Origin: a virus
IMG/VR virus record: IMGVR_UViG_3300050821_017570
Coordinates: 123,140-187,139 of that record
Length of the DNA stretch: 64,000 nucleotides
Reading direction: 5' to 3' (one strand)
The notes under the pieces were generated by a model. The model was not told the DNA's origin and did not search any database. It saw nothing but the letters and a program-made list of their open reading frames with translations. How positions within the stretch are numbered: the first letter of the stretch is position 1; each line of letters starts with the position of its first letter. The position numbers were made by a program, and so were the translations under genes. This document shows positions 14,876 to 20,550 of the stretch, piece after piece.

Positions 14876-15343
14876 TTAGAACTTGACGCCGAGCAACTCC
14901 TCCACCACCGCGATCACGCCGGTACGGTGGCAGCCGTAGGCGCCCGGATGGGCTTCGAGGTATTCGTGAATCCGACGCGCGTTCGCCGGCATACGGGCCA
15001 GCCGTGCGGCCTCTGCCTTGGCGGTCTCAGGCCGGTAGGCAAACAACGCCTTGACCATTCGGGTCAGAGCCGCCATATCACCCTTACGTGACTCTGGCCA
15101 AACACCATCTGGTGCGGCGTATCCGTAAGCCTCGGCGGCAAACTGACAGATCTTTCTGTCGTCGTCAGTACCGAGTATGGCCTTAATCGGTGCGCGGTTG
15201 TCATAGCCGTTGCAGTCGAGAAAACACTCGGTGACAGTCGACGTGTAGGTATCTGTCTTGTGTCGGAACTGAACCGTATCGCCCCGCTTCAGCTGCCGAC
15301 AGCGGCTGATGTTGGCGGACGTCCATGTGGTTTTTCTGGCCAT
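14876..15343 (-). CDS. Paralogue of 12121-12708; 155 aa
   Basis: The start at 15343 has a poor ribosome binding site. An N-terminal beta segment (RGDTVQFRHKTDTYTSTV) is followed by the AYGYA block, the MVKALF helix and the C-terminal EYLEAHPGAYGCH...LLGVKF motif shared with the 195-aa protein. It lacks that protein's coiled-coil insert. The function is unknown. Confidence 0.8.
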   Translation of the reverse strand: MARKTTWTSANISRCRQLKRGDTVQFRHKTDTYTSTVTECFLDCNGYDNRAPIKAILGTDDDRKICQFAAEAYGYAAPDGVWPESRKGDMAALTRMVKALFAYRPETAKAEAARLARMPANARRIHEYLEAHPGAYGCHRTGVIAVVEELLGVKF

Positions 15344-15376
15344 ATAGTGGTTTCTATGGTTGGTGGTGTGGGAAGA

Positions 15377-15673
15377 TCAGATGGGGGTGAGATCGAAATT
15401 CTTCTCGATCCGAAAGAAGTGGAGACGCAACCGATCGGTTTTGTGCTCGTCACGCAGGTAGAGCGCTACCATCAGACGGTTGAACTGGTGTCCGTTACGG
15501 ACTCCATAGTCGACGAATAACTCGATGATATACTTGCGGCCGTATCCGTACGAGATCCTAACCCCGCGGAGTGCGTCGAGGTTACGTTGGGGCGTCTCGA
15601 TCGCGTGCCTGAAGAGTGTTTCTGCCTGATCGAGGTAGGCAGTCACACAGGGTATACCGGTTTGGTTTGGCAT
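15377..15673 (-). CDS. Paralogue of 14551-14850; 98 aa
   Basis: GAGGAG lies 6 nt before the ATG at 15673, below an imperfect hairpin whose loop contains the stop codon of the upstream gene. It shares the C-terminal NRLMVALY...HFFRIEKNFDL block with 14551-14850. The paralogue pair brackets an unrelated gene, so the duplication was either segmental or followed by insertion. Confidence 0.8.
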   Translation of the reverse strand: MPNQTGIPCVTAYLDQAETLFRHAIETPQRNLDALRGVRISYGYGRKYIIELFVDYGVRNGHQFNRLMVALYLRDEHKTDRLRLHFFRIEKNFDLTPI

Positions 15674-15690
15674 GTGGGCTCCTCTGGCGG

Positions 15691-15894
15691 TTATATCAGA
15701 ACCACAACGTCGAGCTGATTGGGTTGGATGGAGGCAACTCTGGCTTCCCTGACATCCGCAACCGCTCGTGCTACTTCTAGTGAGCTGAAGCGAGTCGCAT
15801 CGCGGGCCGCATCATGCCAACCACCGTCCGTCACATCATAGAAGCGAAAATGCTGAGAGTCAGGTCCGGGAAAGGGTCGGGCGACAACAAACAT
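15691..15894 (-). CDS. Hypothetical protein, 67 aa
   Basis: The function is not recognised. It starts 6 nt after a perfect start-site hairpin. The sequence (MFVVARPFPGPDSQHFRFYD, then a helix SLEVARAVADVREA) reads as a small alpha/beta domain. Its stop lies within the leader of the next gene. Confidence 0.75.
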   Translation of the reverse strand: MFVVARPFPGPDSQHFRFYDVTDGGWHDAARDATRFSSLEVARAVADVREARVASIQPNQLDVVVLI

Positions 15895-15903
15895 AGCGTC
15901 TCC

Positions 15904-15918
15904 TCTGACAGTGTCAGA
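15904..15918 (-). promoter_or_regulatory. Start-site hairpin (SD-hairpin)
   Basis: The stem is TCTGAC/GTCAGA with loop ACT, 5' flank AATTC, running into GAGGAG. One stem pair differs from the TCTGGC version and is compensated on the other arm. Confidence 0.75.
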
Positions 15919-15929
15919 ATTGTTGATGG

Positions 15930-16466
15930 TTAGAAACAGATTCCGTACCAGATCGAATCCCTAGATCGGGTTGGGACCAACCCAACCAGCTCGCTAGGAA
16001 TGAATCCATAGGAGGGGTAGCAGGTTGGGTCAAATGGCGATGGCGCGCGGAACCTCGGGGTCAGTCGTACCTGAGCCACCATGTCTAAAAACTGATCGAT
16101 CGACATGTTGTCTTTGAGTCGGTTACACCGAAGACAAAGAGGTCGAAGGTTATTGATGTCATTACGACTACCGTAGGGGCATTTCGACCGTGGTACAATA
16201 TGGTCCAGGGTCATCCGCTCCCCACTGTCCGTGTAGAGACCGAAGTGCCAGAAGCCATCCTGCATGGTGGGTCGGAAATGCGTTCCCACCACGCCGCAAC
16301 CATAGCAGGTCTGACCAAGCTTGTGAAACATCCTGAGTTTCTCACGGTTCCTTTGACCGAACCCAAACATCATCCCATCGATCTGCATGGGCGTGGAGAT
16401 CTGTCCCTTTATGAGATCGAAAACAAAGCTGAGCGGATAGCGCACCTCTCCTGATGCGATCAGCAT
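15930..16466 (-). CDS. HNH endonuclease, 178 aa
   Basis: The start at 16466 (MLIASGEV) follows a start-site hairpin with GAGGAGG. The HNH core is visible: a zinc pair C54/C57, the catalytic DHIVPRSK (88-95), NNLRPLC and a second pair C111/C114 followed by N115 and K118. Enzymes of this type nick or cut DNA at a metal-bound ribonuclease-like site. As a freestanding gene between small genes it may be a homing enzyme or a replication/packaging nuclease. Its start-site hairpin is like its neighbours', so it seems integrated into this region's regulation. Confidence 0.85.
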   Translation of the reverse strand: MLIASGEVRYPLSFVFDLIKGQISTPMQIDGMMFGFGQRNREKLRMFHKLGQTCYGCGVVGTHFRPTMQDGFWHFGLYTDSGERMTLDHIVPRSKCPYGSRNDINNLRPLCLRCNRLKDNMSIDQFLDMVAQVRLTPRFRAPSPFDPTCYPSYGFIPSELVGLVPTRSRDSIWYGICF

Positions 16467-16476
16467 GGTTACCTCC

Positions 16477-16491
16477 TCGGGCAGCGCCCGA
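16477..16491 (-). promoter_or_regulatory. Start-site hairpin (SD-hairpin)
   Basis: The stem is TCGGGC/GCCCGA with loop GCT, 5' flank GATTC, running into GAGGAGG. It precedes the HNH gene. Confidence 0.75.
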
Positions 16492-16510
16492 ATCGTGGGT
16501 TGAAAGAAAC

Positions 16511-16654
16511 GTAACCTCAATCGCCGACGGGATTCGAACCCGTAGGGAGCACCTACGTCGTGCTATAGTGCTCCGTCGGATTTCGCCATGGGCACGTCCC
16601 ATCTTGGCTAAGCCGCGACTGCATCTGCCGTTTTGCTACAGCGATTGAGGTTAC
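16511..16654 (-). ncRNA. Noncanonical tRNA-like RNA with extended stem
   Basis: Read on the minus strand from 16645, this has a tRNA acceptor pair (16639-16645 with 16520-16526, 7 bp including one G-U), U8-A9, a normal D-arm (GCA/UGC with GG in the loop), a long variable arm (GGAGCAC/GUGCUCC) and a perfect T-arm (ACGGG-UUCGAAU-CCCGU). The anticodon region is replaced by 28 nt between UCGC and GCGA, holding two small hairpins instead of a 7-nt loop. The acceptor stem continues for 9 more perfect pairs outside the tRNA body, and no CCA follows. It is either a decayed tRNA with a long variable arm or a tRNA mimic. Confidence 0.6.
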
Positions 16655-16667
16655 AGGAAACGCTGAC

Positions 16668-16892
16668 TCAGCGGGTCGCCAGCACGACCGCTTCGGATCC
16701 GATGTAGGCGACTTCGGTCGCACCGGGGAAACAGGTACCCTGATGGGCTGCCTGGTTGATCTCCTGCTGGGAGATCTGGCGCTCGGCCTCACGCTCCGAA
16801 CACCCACGAGCCTTCATCGTGCTGGCGATGAGGGTCCGACGGATCTGCAGGGTGCGGGCGAGACGGACGGCGGCATTGGTCTGGATACGCAT
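16668..16892 (-). CDS. Hypothetical protein, 74 aa
   Basis: The function is not recognised. The ATG at 16892 (MRIQTNAAVRL) has GAGGAG of a start-site hairpin 7 nt upstream. The N-terminal half is a basic helix (ARTLQIRRTLIASTMKARG), followed by a Gln/Glu helix and a short beta end. The same frame is open for 54 more codons upstream to an ATG at 17054, so an extended form is possible. Confidence 0.7.
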   Translation of the reverse strand: MRIQTNAAVRLARTLQIRRTLIASTMKARGCSEREAERQISQQEINQAAHQGTCFPGATEVAYIGSEAVVLATR

Positions 16893-16903
16893 GGGATGAC
16901 TCC

Positions 16904-16918
16904 TCGGGCTATGCCCGA
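16904..16918 (-). promoter_or_regulatory. Start-site hairpin (SD-hairpin)
   Basis: The stem is TCGGGC/GCCCGA with loop ATA, 5' flank GATTC, running into GAGGAG. It precedes the ATG at 16892. Confidence 0.75.
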
Positions 16919-16959
16919 ATCGGTGGTGGTTGAATGAAACGAAACGAAGAACGCGTGTT

Positions 16960-17073
16960 TCAAGTCCCGCCGGACCAGCGATCTCCACAGCAACGGTTGC
17001 AAACTGTCGGGGCCGGCAGTGATAGTACGCCGTCACCATTTTGACTGCCACCATACGAGGGAATGGGTCGTAT
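16960..17073 (-). other. Possible 37-codon frame with ATA start
   Basis: A CCTGG/CCAGG hairpin running into AGGAGAG (17079-17098) looks like a gene start signal, yet the codon at the expected distance is ATA (17071-17073). The frame from it runs 37 codons and ends with a Cys cluster (CNRCCGDRW). An alternative ATG at 17054 opens a frame that continues into the 74-aa gene. A further 8-bp hairpin (17051-17075) covers both candidates. Whether anything is made here is uncertain. Confidence 0.3.
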
Positions 17074-17108
17074 GGTGTCTCTCCTGGGGTTAGCCAGGGA
17101 AAACCGAA

Positions 17109-17396
17109 TCAGAACAGACGAAGGCCACGCAGGATCGAGCGCATCTCGTGCTGGCGGCGCTCCTGCTCCTGACGGATCTGCTTGGCCCGGGCCTTCTCGG
17201 CCCGCTGCATGTTCCGCAGGTTCACCATGGCGGCCACGTGGGCGGCCCTGGCCTCGTAGGCCCGAGCACCCTGCTGGTCGCCCAGCCGACGGCACTCGGC
17301 CGCCTGGCTGATCAGGTCGCGGCGTCCGTTTTCGAGACTCCCCCACATGGTAATGACGTTCTCGGGGGTCAGGGTGGAATGGTCACTGTGACTCAC
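17109..17396 (-). CDS. Hypothetical coiled-coil protein, 95 aa
   Basis: The GTG at 17396 (VSHSDHSTL) is the start; the ribosome binding site is GAGGAGG at the foot of a start-site hairpin. Residues about 25-88 are one long Arg/Gln/Glu/Ala helix, likely coiled coil. It is the first gene after the two structured RNA-terminator units, so its expression may depend on read-through of them. Confidence 0.75.
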   Translation of the reverse strand: MSHSDHSTLTPENVITMWGSLENGRRDLISQAAECRRLGDQQGARAYEARAAHVAAMVNLRNMQRAEKARAKQIRQEQERRQHEMRSILRGLRLF

Positions 17397-17406
17397 AAAA
17401 GCCTCC

Positions 17407-17421
17407 TCTGGCTGGGCCAGA
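17407..17421 (-). promoter_or_regulatory. Start-site hairpin (SD-hairpin)
   Basis: The stem is TCTGGC/GCCAGA with loop CCA, 5' flank TATTC, running into GAGGAGG. It precedes the GTG at 17396. Confidence 0.75.
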
Positions 17422-17440
17422 ATAGTGGGGTGATGGACAG

Positions 17441-17494
17441 CAAAAAGAAAAGGATCCCCCACGCGCCTGGCTCGTTAGGCCAGACACGTGGGGG
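17441..17494 (-). terminator. Intrinsic terminator 1 of the tandem RNA region
   Basis: The hairpin has arms 17456-17463 and 17487-17494 (CCCCCACG/CGTGGGGG on the plus strand) plus an inner 5-bp stem (CTGGC/GCCAG). In the minus-strand transcript it is followed by a U-rich tract read from 17454 down to 17442 (UCCUUUUCUUUUU). It lies directly downstream of structured motif copy A. Confidence 0.75.
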
Positions 17495-17511
17495 AAGAAG
17501 AGTACGTTTGG

Positions 17512-17576
17512 GTTAACGGCCCCTTTCGGGGGAGTTAGTGAAACAGGCTCAGGGGGAGTCCTTGTGGACATTCCTG
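17512..17576 (-). ncRNA. Structured RNA motif, copy A
   Basis: In the RNA: outer stem CAGG/CCUG enclosing a GUCC-ACAA-GGAC hairpin, a short linker, then UAAC/GUUA enclosing CCCC-GAAA-GGGG. The same architecture recurs in copy B about 190 nt upstream, with matched stem changes. A terminator follows, so this could be the sensing half of a riboswitch-like leader or the body of a small RNA. I do not recognise the family. Confidence 0.6.
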
Positions 17577-17630
17577 AACGGATTGATCCTCCTCCTTGGT
17601 AGGAATCGATGGATCGTTCTTTTGGTGGAT

Positions 17631-17702
17631 ACCAAAAGAAAAAGGTTGCCCACAGCCACATACCCAGCTCCCGCAACAGAGCCAGATATGGGCTGTGGGC
17701 AA
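17631..17702 (-). terminator. Intrinsic terminator 2 of the tandem RNA region
   Basis: A 12-bp perfect outer stem (17646-17657 with 17691-17702) with further pairing inside, followed in the minus-strand transcript by CCUUUUUCUUUU (17645 downwards). It lies immediately downstream of structured motif copy B. Confidence 0.75.
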
Positions 17703-17708
17703 TCTTTC

Positions 17709-17767
17709 GTAACGGCCTTTCGGGAGTTACGTTGCGGACAGGGGGTAGTCCTTGCGAACATTCCCTG
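17709..17767 (-). ncRNA. Structured RNA motif, copy B
   Basis: In the RNA: CAGGG/CCCUG enclosing GUUC-GCAA-GGAC, then GUAAC/GUUAC enclosing CC-GAAA-GG. Relative to copy A, the inner GAAA stem is shorter by the same amount on both arms and one pair changes from C-G to U-G, which favours conserved structure over conserved coding. It starts 18 nt after the stop of the gene at 17785-18045. Confidence 0.6.
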
Positions 17768-17784
17768 CTTATGAGATTGTGGCG

Positions 17785-18045
17785 CTACTTCGCGCGCTTG
17801 ACCGACCAGAGGCCCTGACGGACCTGATACCAGATGAAACCCGTGGGGAGTTTCGTATCAGGGTTGGTTGGTGCCCAGCAGGGTCCGACGAACCGCTCGA
17901 ACCTACCGGGTGACACTTCGGGTAACTTGACACGGTTCCAGAAACGGTGATTGACCTCGATCCATTGGATCGCCGGATCAGACTCCGCAGGAGACTGACT
18001 GCCGGAATGCGTCTGTTTTGATGATGTAGCCACGTTTGGCGACAT
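17785..18045 (-). CDS. Hypothetical protein, 86 aa
   Basis: The function is not recognised. After a Ser/Gln-rich N-terminus the rest is a compact Trp/Pro/Phe-rich beta-type domain (FWNRVKLPEVSPGRFERFVG, GFIWYQVRQGLWSVKRAK). It is the last gene before the tandem structured-RNA units. The start at 18045 has only a moderate AGAGAAAG upstream. Confidence 0.65.
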   Translation of the reverse strand: MSPNVATSSKQTHSGSQSPAESDPAIQWIEVNHRFWNRVKLPEVSPGRFERFVGPCWAPTNPDTKLPTGFIWYQVRQGLWSVKRAK

Positions 18046-18232
18046 ACGATGATACTTTCTCTTTTACAATGAAGGTATTTGGAGTTCGCGGAGTTTGGGA
18101 TGTCAGCCCAACCCTCCTACCATAACCTTCAGAGCGTGTCAGATGTCGACGGAACGACATATCCCGCCGGAGGCTCGCTCTAACGTTGCGAGCTTTGTTA
18201 CCGTGGATCATGCTCCACCGCAACCATTTCAC
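17978..18232 (-). CDS. Doubtful frame, 84 aa
   Basis: A GTG-initiated minus-strand frame overlaps the next gene by 68 bp, unlike the 1-17 bp overlaps seen elsewhere here, and has no ribosome binding site. The product is very basic. The stretch 18046-18298 otherwise contains no convincing gene; it may be an untranslated leader. Confidence 0.2.
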   Translation of the reverse strand: MKWLRWSMIHGNKARNVRASLRRDMSFRRHLTRSEGYGRRVGLTSQTPRTPNTFIVKEKVSSYVAKRGYIIKTDAFRQSVSCGV

Positions 18233-18298
18233 GTGCCACGAGTATCATGGCAGAGGCGCCGGCTAGCGTAACCGGACGAACCGGAGGATTACGATCCC

Positions 18299-18631
18299 TC
18301 AAACGACCGATACAGCGTACCAATGCCCTGCTTCAAAATACTCCTTCCCAATCAGTACCCACTCTGGCGGTGGGGGTTCACCGGGTGTCAGCCACCCGGC
18401 GGGAACGAATGTATCTCGTTCAAACGGCGCGATTATTGAATCGGCCTCCTGGTGCATCAGCACAACTGTGACGAGCGGGATATCGTCATCCCGCAACTCG
18501 CAATGTGCTTCGCCATATTCGGTCGAGTCTCTGCTACCGAGTTTCTGGAGAAGCAGCTGATGCAGCTCCTCCGTCCACTCCTTGCCGCCGCGCTGACGGA
18601 GCGCGGCTCTGATGTCAGCGAAGCTTTTCAA
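18299..18631 (-). CDS. Hypothetical protein, 110 aa
   Basis: A TTG at 18631 (LKSFADIRAAL) is taken as start because AAAGGA lies 6 nt upstream, inside the end of the previous gene (17-bp overlap). An acidic helix-rich half is followed by a Pro/Trp-rich C-terminus (PPPPEWVLIGKEYFEAGHWY). The function is unknown. Confidence 0.65.
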   Translation of the reverse strand: MKSFADIRAALRQRGGKEWTEELHQLLLQKLGSRDSTEYGEAHCELRDDDIPLVTVVLMHQEADSIIAPFERDTFVPAGWLTPGEPPPPEWVLIGKEYFEAGHWYAVSVV

Positions 18632-18974
18632 GGGGTGTCCTTTCGCAGATATAGCAGATGTAGCCCTCACGTTCCCATGTGTAGAGACCGTGAAGACACC
18701 ATATGCCGTGTGGGTGGGGATAGAACTCCTCTATCCATGGATGCTGGGGCGATACCAGCGGCTCAACGAGACAGACCCTCACCTCATCGCCGGCGAGAAT
18801 CAAATGGTGGGTCCACTTACGGAAATGGTATTCGCGAACCAAACGATTGGTTAGATTGTGGAACAAGTCCCACGCCACCGTCTGGCCAAACTGTCGAACC
18901 ATAAGGGCTCGCGCTGCATGATACCCAAGTATTGGACGGGTTGGTTGCCCCGGAATGAGGAAACCGGCCGTCAT
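18615..18974 (-). CDS. Hypothetical protein, 119 aa
   Basis: The function is not recognised. The start at 18974 overlaps the upstream stop (ATGA); GGAGG lies only 1 nt from the ATG, so coupling is probably needed. It is rich in Trp, His, Tyr and Cys (HPHGIWCLHGLYTWEREGYI, then CYIC) and looks like a beta-rich single domain. Confidence 0.7.
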   Translation of the reverse strand: MTAGFLIPGQPTRPILGYHAARALMVRQFGQTVAWDLFHNLTNRLVREYHFRKWTHHLILAGDEVRVCLVEPLVSPQHPWIEEFYPHPHGIWCLHGLYTWEREGYICYICERTPLEKLR

Positions 18975-19192
18975 ACCTCCAACACACGCGACGCACGTGG
19001 AAATCCAGCCAGATTATCCAAATGCTTCGCTAGGGCCTCCGCATCACCGAGTTTGAGAAACTCAGTCGCCTGATGCCTGGCGCCTACGAACCGACCTACG
19101 GTAACGTTGTAGAAGACATTGTTGCCTTGAACAACGCGGCTGATGACGTACGTGGGGCTGATTCCGCTGGTGTGGTCGTATGGCTGGATCAT
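18971..19192 (-). CDS. Hypothetical protein, 73 aa
   Basis: The function is not recognised. It overlaps both neighbours by ATGA-type junctions. The pattern is beta hairpin (PTYVISRVVQGNNVFYNVTVG), then a helix (DAEALAKHLDNLAGF), a size and shape common among small phage proteins. Confidence 0.7.
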   Translation of the reverse strand: MIQPYDHTSGISPTYVISRVVQGNNVFYNVTVGRFVGARHQATEFLKLGDAEALAKHLDNLAGFPRASRVLEV

Positions 19193-19419
19193 AAGGCCTC
19201 AATCAACGCGGTCGCATCCTCACCACGCTGGAACGCCTCGGCAATTTCGACATGCCTACATGCTTCCAACGTCCACCGTATGGCTGACTGGGCTTCGAAG
19301 TCAGCCATACGGTGATGGTTGAGAGCGACTGAGATCTGGAGGCTATCGAGTCTCTTCAACGCCATATGGGCACAATCGAGTGCTCGTTTGGCGAAGAATT
19401 CGGCATCGGGGTCTAACAT
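19189..19419 (-). CDS. Hypothetical helical protein, 76 aa
   Basis: The function is not recognised. A start-site hairpin and GAGGAG precede the ATG at 19419. It is all-helical, with two similar segments (RMADFEAQSAIRWTLEACRH and AKRALDCAHMALKRLDSL). It heads a four-gene overlapping set running to 18299. Confidence 0.75.
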   Translation of the reverse strand: MLDPDAEFFAKRALDCAHMALKRLDSLQISVALNHHRMADFEAQSAIRWTLEACRHVEIAEAFQRGEDATALIEAL

Positions 19420-19428
19420 CTGTTCTCC

Positions 19429-19443
19429 TCCGGCGGAGCCGGA
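19429..19443 (-). promoter_or_regulatory. Start-site hairpin (SD-hairpin)
   Basis: The stem is TCCGGC/GCCGGA with loop TCC, 5' flank GATTC, running into GAGGAG. It precedes the ATG at 19419. Confidence 0.75.
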
Positions 19444-19479
19444 ATCGTCGGTGTGAGAGGGGTGAAAGGTACGAAGGAA

Positions 19480-19812
19480 TCAGATGAGTTGTTTGCCAGA
19501 CTCCTCGTCGCGGAAGTCGGTTGGCCACCATTGGAGCACGATCGGTGTGACCCACTGGGTACCGAGGAAGTCGACGGTCCAGCGGTATCGCCAGCCCTTG
19601 TAATCGCCTTGGGGGCGATATCCCTTGAGACGAACTGGTGTTTGGATCAAATCCACAACGAAAAGAAATGGCCCGCCACTGGGGGTGGTGCGCCATTCGG
19701 TGTAGGCGGCCTTGCCAAACCTCGTATACCTCTCAGTCACGAGTTTGGTCGCCAGATCACCCCGTGGGTAGGTTCTGAAGAGAAGCGCCTCCATCTCACT
19801 GTCCGTTATCAT
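19480..19812 (-). CDS. Hypothetical protein, 110 aa
   Basis: The ATG at 19812 (MITDSEMEALLF) has GAGG 6 nt upstream, within the 49-aa gene it overlaps by 17 bp. The longer frame would span that gene and its hairpin. The product is a beta-rich domain with GPFLFVVDLIQTPVRLKG and Trp-rich strands. The function is unknown. Confidence 0.7.
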   Translation of the reverse strand: MITDSEMEALLFRTYPRGDLATKLVTERYTRFGKAAYTEWRTTPSGGPFLFVVDLIQTPVRLKGYRPQGDYKGWRYRWTVDFLGTQWVTPIVLQWWPTDFRDEESGKQLI

Positions 19813-19945
19813 CAGGATCCTCTTCTGTCCCGTCGTCGGACTCCTCTTCAGCTTCTTCTTCCTCCGCTTGTTTGGCAGCTTCGTATTCCGCTTCTTCTCT
19901 GGTTCGACCAAGCTGTATGAGTTGTTCGAGTAGTGTCTTCTCCAT
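19796..19945 (-). CDS. Small acidic protein, 49 aa
   Basis: A start-site hairpin with GAGGAGG lies 5 nt before the ATG at 19945, which is strong start evidence. The product begins MEKTLLEQLIQLGRTREEAE and ends in a run of Glu and Asp. An acidic tail of this kind suits DNA mimicry or protein binding, but that is speculation. It is co-translated with the 110-aa gene. Confidence 0.65.
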   Translation of the reverse strand: MEKTLLEQLIQLGRTREEAEYEAAKQAEEEEAEEESDDGTEEDPDDNGQ

Positions 19946-19955
19946 TGGTGCCTCC

Positions 19956-19970
19956 TCGGGCTTGGCCCGA
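19956..19970 (-). promoter_or_regulatory. Start-site hairpin (SD-hairpin)
   Basis: The stem is TCGGGC/GCCCGA with loop CAA, 5' flank GATTC, running into GAGGAGG. It precedes the ATG at 19945. Confidence 0.75.
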
Positions 19971-20028
19971 ATCGGGGTGATTGGGAATCATCCACCTGCC
20001 GAATTGTGAGTTCGGCAGGTAGGGATTC

Positions 20029-20550
20029 TCAAGCGGGGATATTGAAGAGATCCAGTTCGGACTCTCCGTAGGTAGGGGAATACCTACCGTCTCGGTCGTG
20101 CTGGGTCACCTGCTCCTCTCCTGGCTTCACCATTACCAAGACAACAATCGGATAGGGTCCCACGGCGTCAAAACTCACCAAACGAACCAATCGCCCGTCC
20201 CTGGTCTGCATCGGCATCCTCAGGTCGAGAACCGGGATCTCGTTTGTATCGATCGGAGCCACCAGCTGGAGCACCGGAACGCTGGCTACGTCTGAGACAG
20301 CCACTTCCGGTGATCTACGTGGCGTCGTGGTCCGGGGCGCCAGCCCACCGAGATATCGGAGCTGGTCCGTAAACACACCCACCAGGGTGACGCTGCCGAT
20401 GATCAAAGCAGTCGCCACTTTTGGGTGGTGGTAATGGTGAAACTGCGCGAAGACGACACAGCAGAAAGCGATGACAGCAATCCAGAAGGCCGCTACCCGA
20501 GGGCTAACCCGGTAGAGGCGTGGAAGGATATTGGTCGCAGAAACTTGCAT
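20029..20550 (-). CDS. Membrane protein with TRDGR-type domain, 173 aa
   Basis: GAGGAG lies 6 nt before the ATG at 20550. Hydrophobic spans at about residues 18-37 and 45-62 form a hairpin with a His-rich turn (HHYHH). After a Pro/Thr linker the C-terminal domain (about 105-173) opens PMQTRDGRLVRLVSFDAVG and closes DLFNIPA, paralogous to part of 13765-14517. It is the first gene of the leftward accessory series. Confidence 0.8.
   Translation of the reverse strand: MQVSATNILPRLYRVSPRVAAFWIAVIAFCCVVFAQFHHYHHPKVATALIIGSVTLVGVFTDQLRYLGGLAPRTTTPRRSPEVAVSDVASVPVLQLVAPIDTNEIPVLDLRMPMQTRDGRLVRLVSFDAVGPYPIVVLVMVKPGEEQVTQHDRDGRYSPTYGESELDLFNIPA

Noticed and set aside
17383-17676. Open minus-strand frame of 97 codons across motif copy A
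   Set aside because: It passes through terminator 1 and the start-site hairpin of the next gene. The composition is erratic and it has no proper start.
17549-17761. Open minus-strand frame of 70 codons across motif copy B and terminator 2
   Set aside because: It lacks a usable ribosome binding site and runs through a terminator. The two motif copies differ by symmetric stem changes, not by codon-preserving changes, so RNA structure is the better reading. A short peptide starting at the conserved AUG is not fully excluded.
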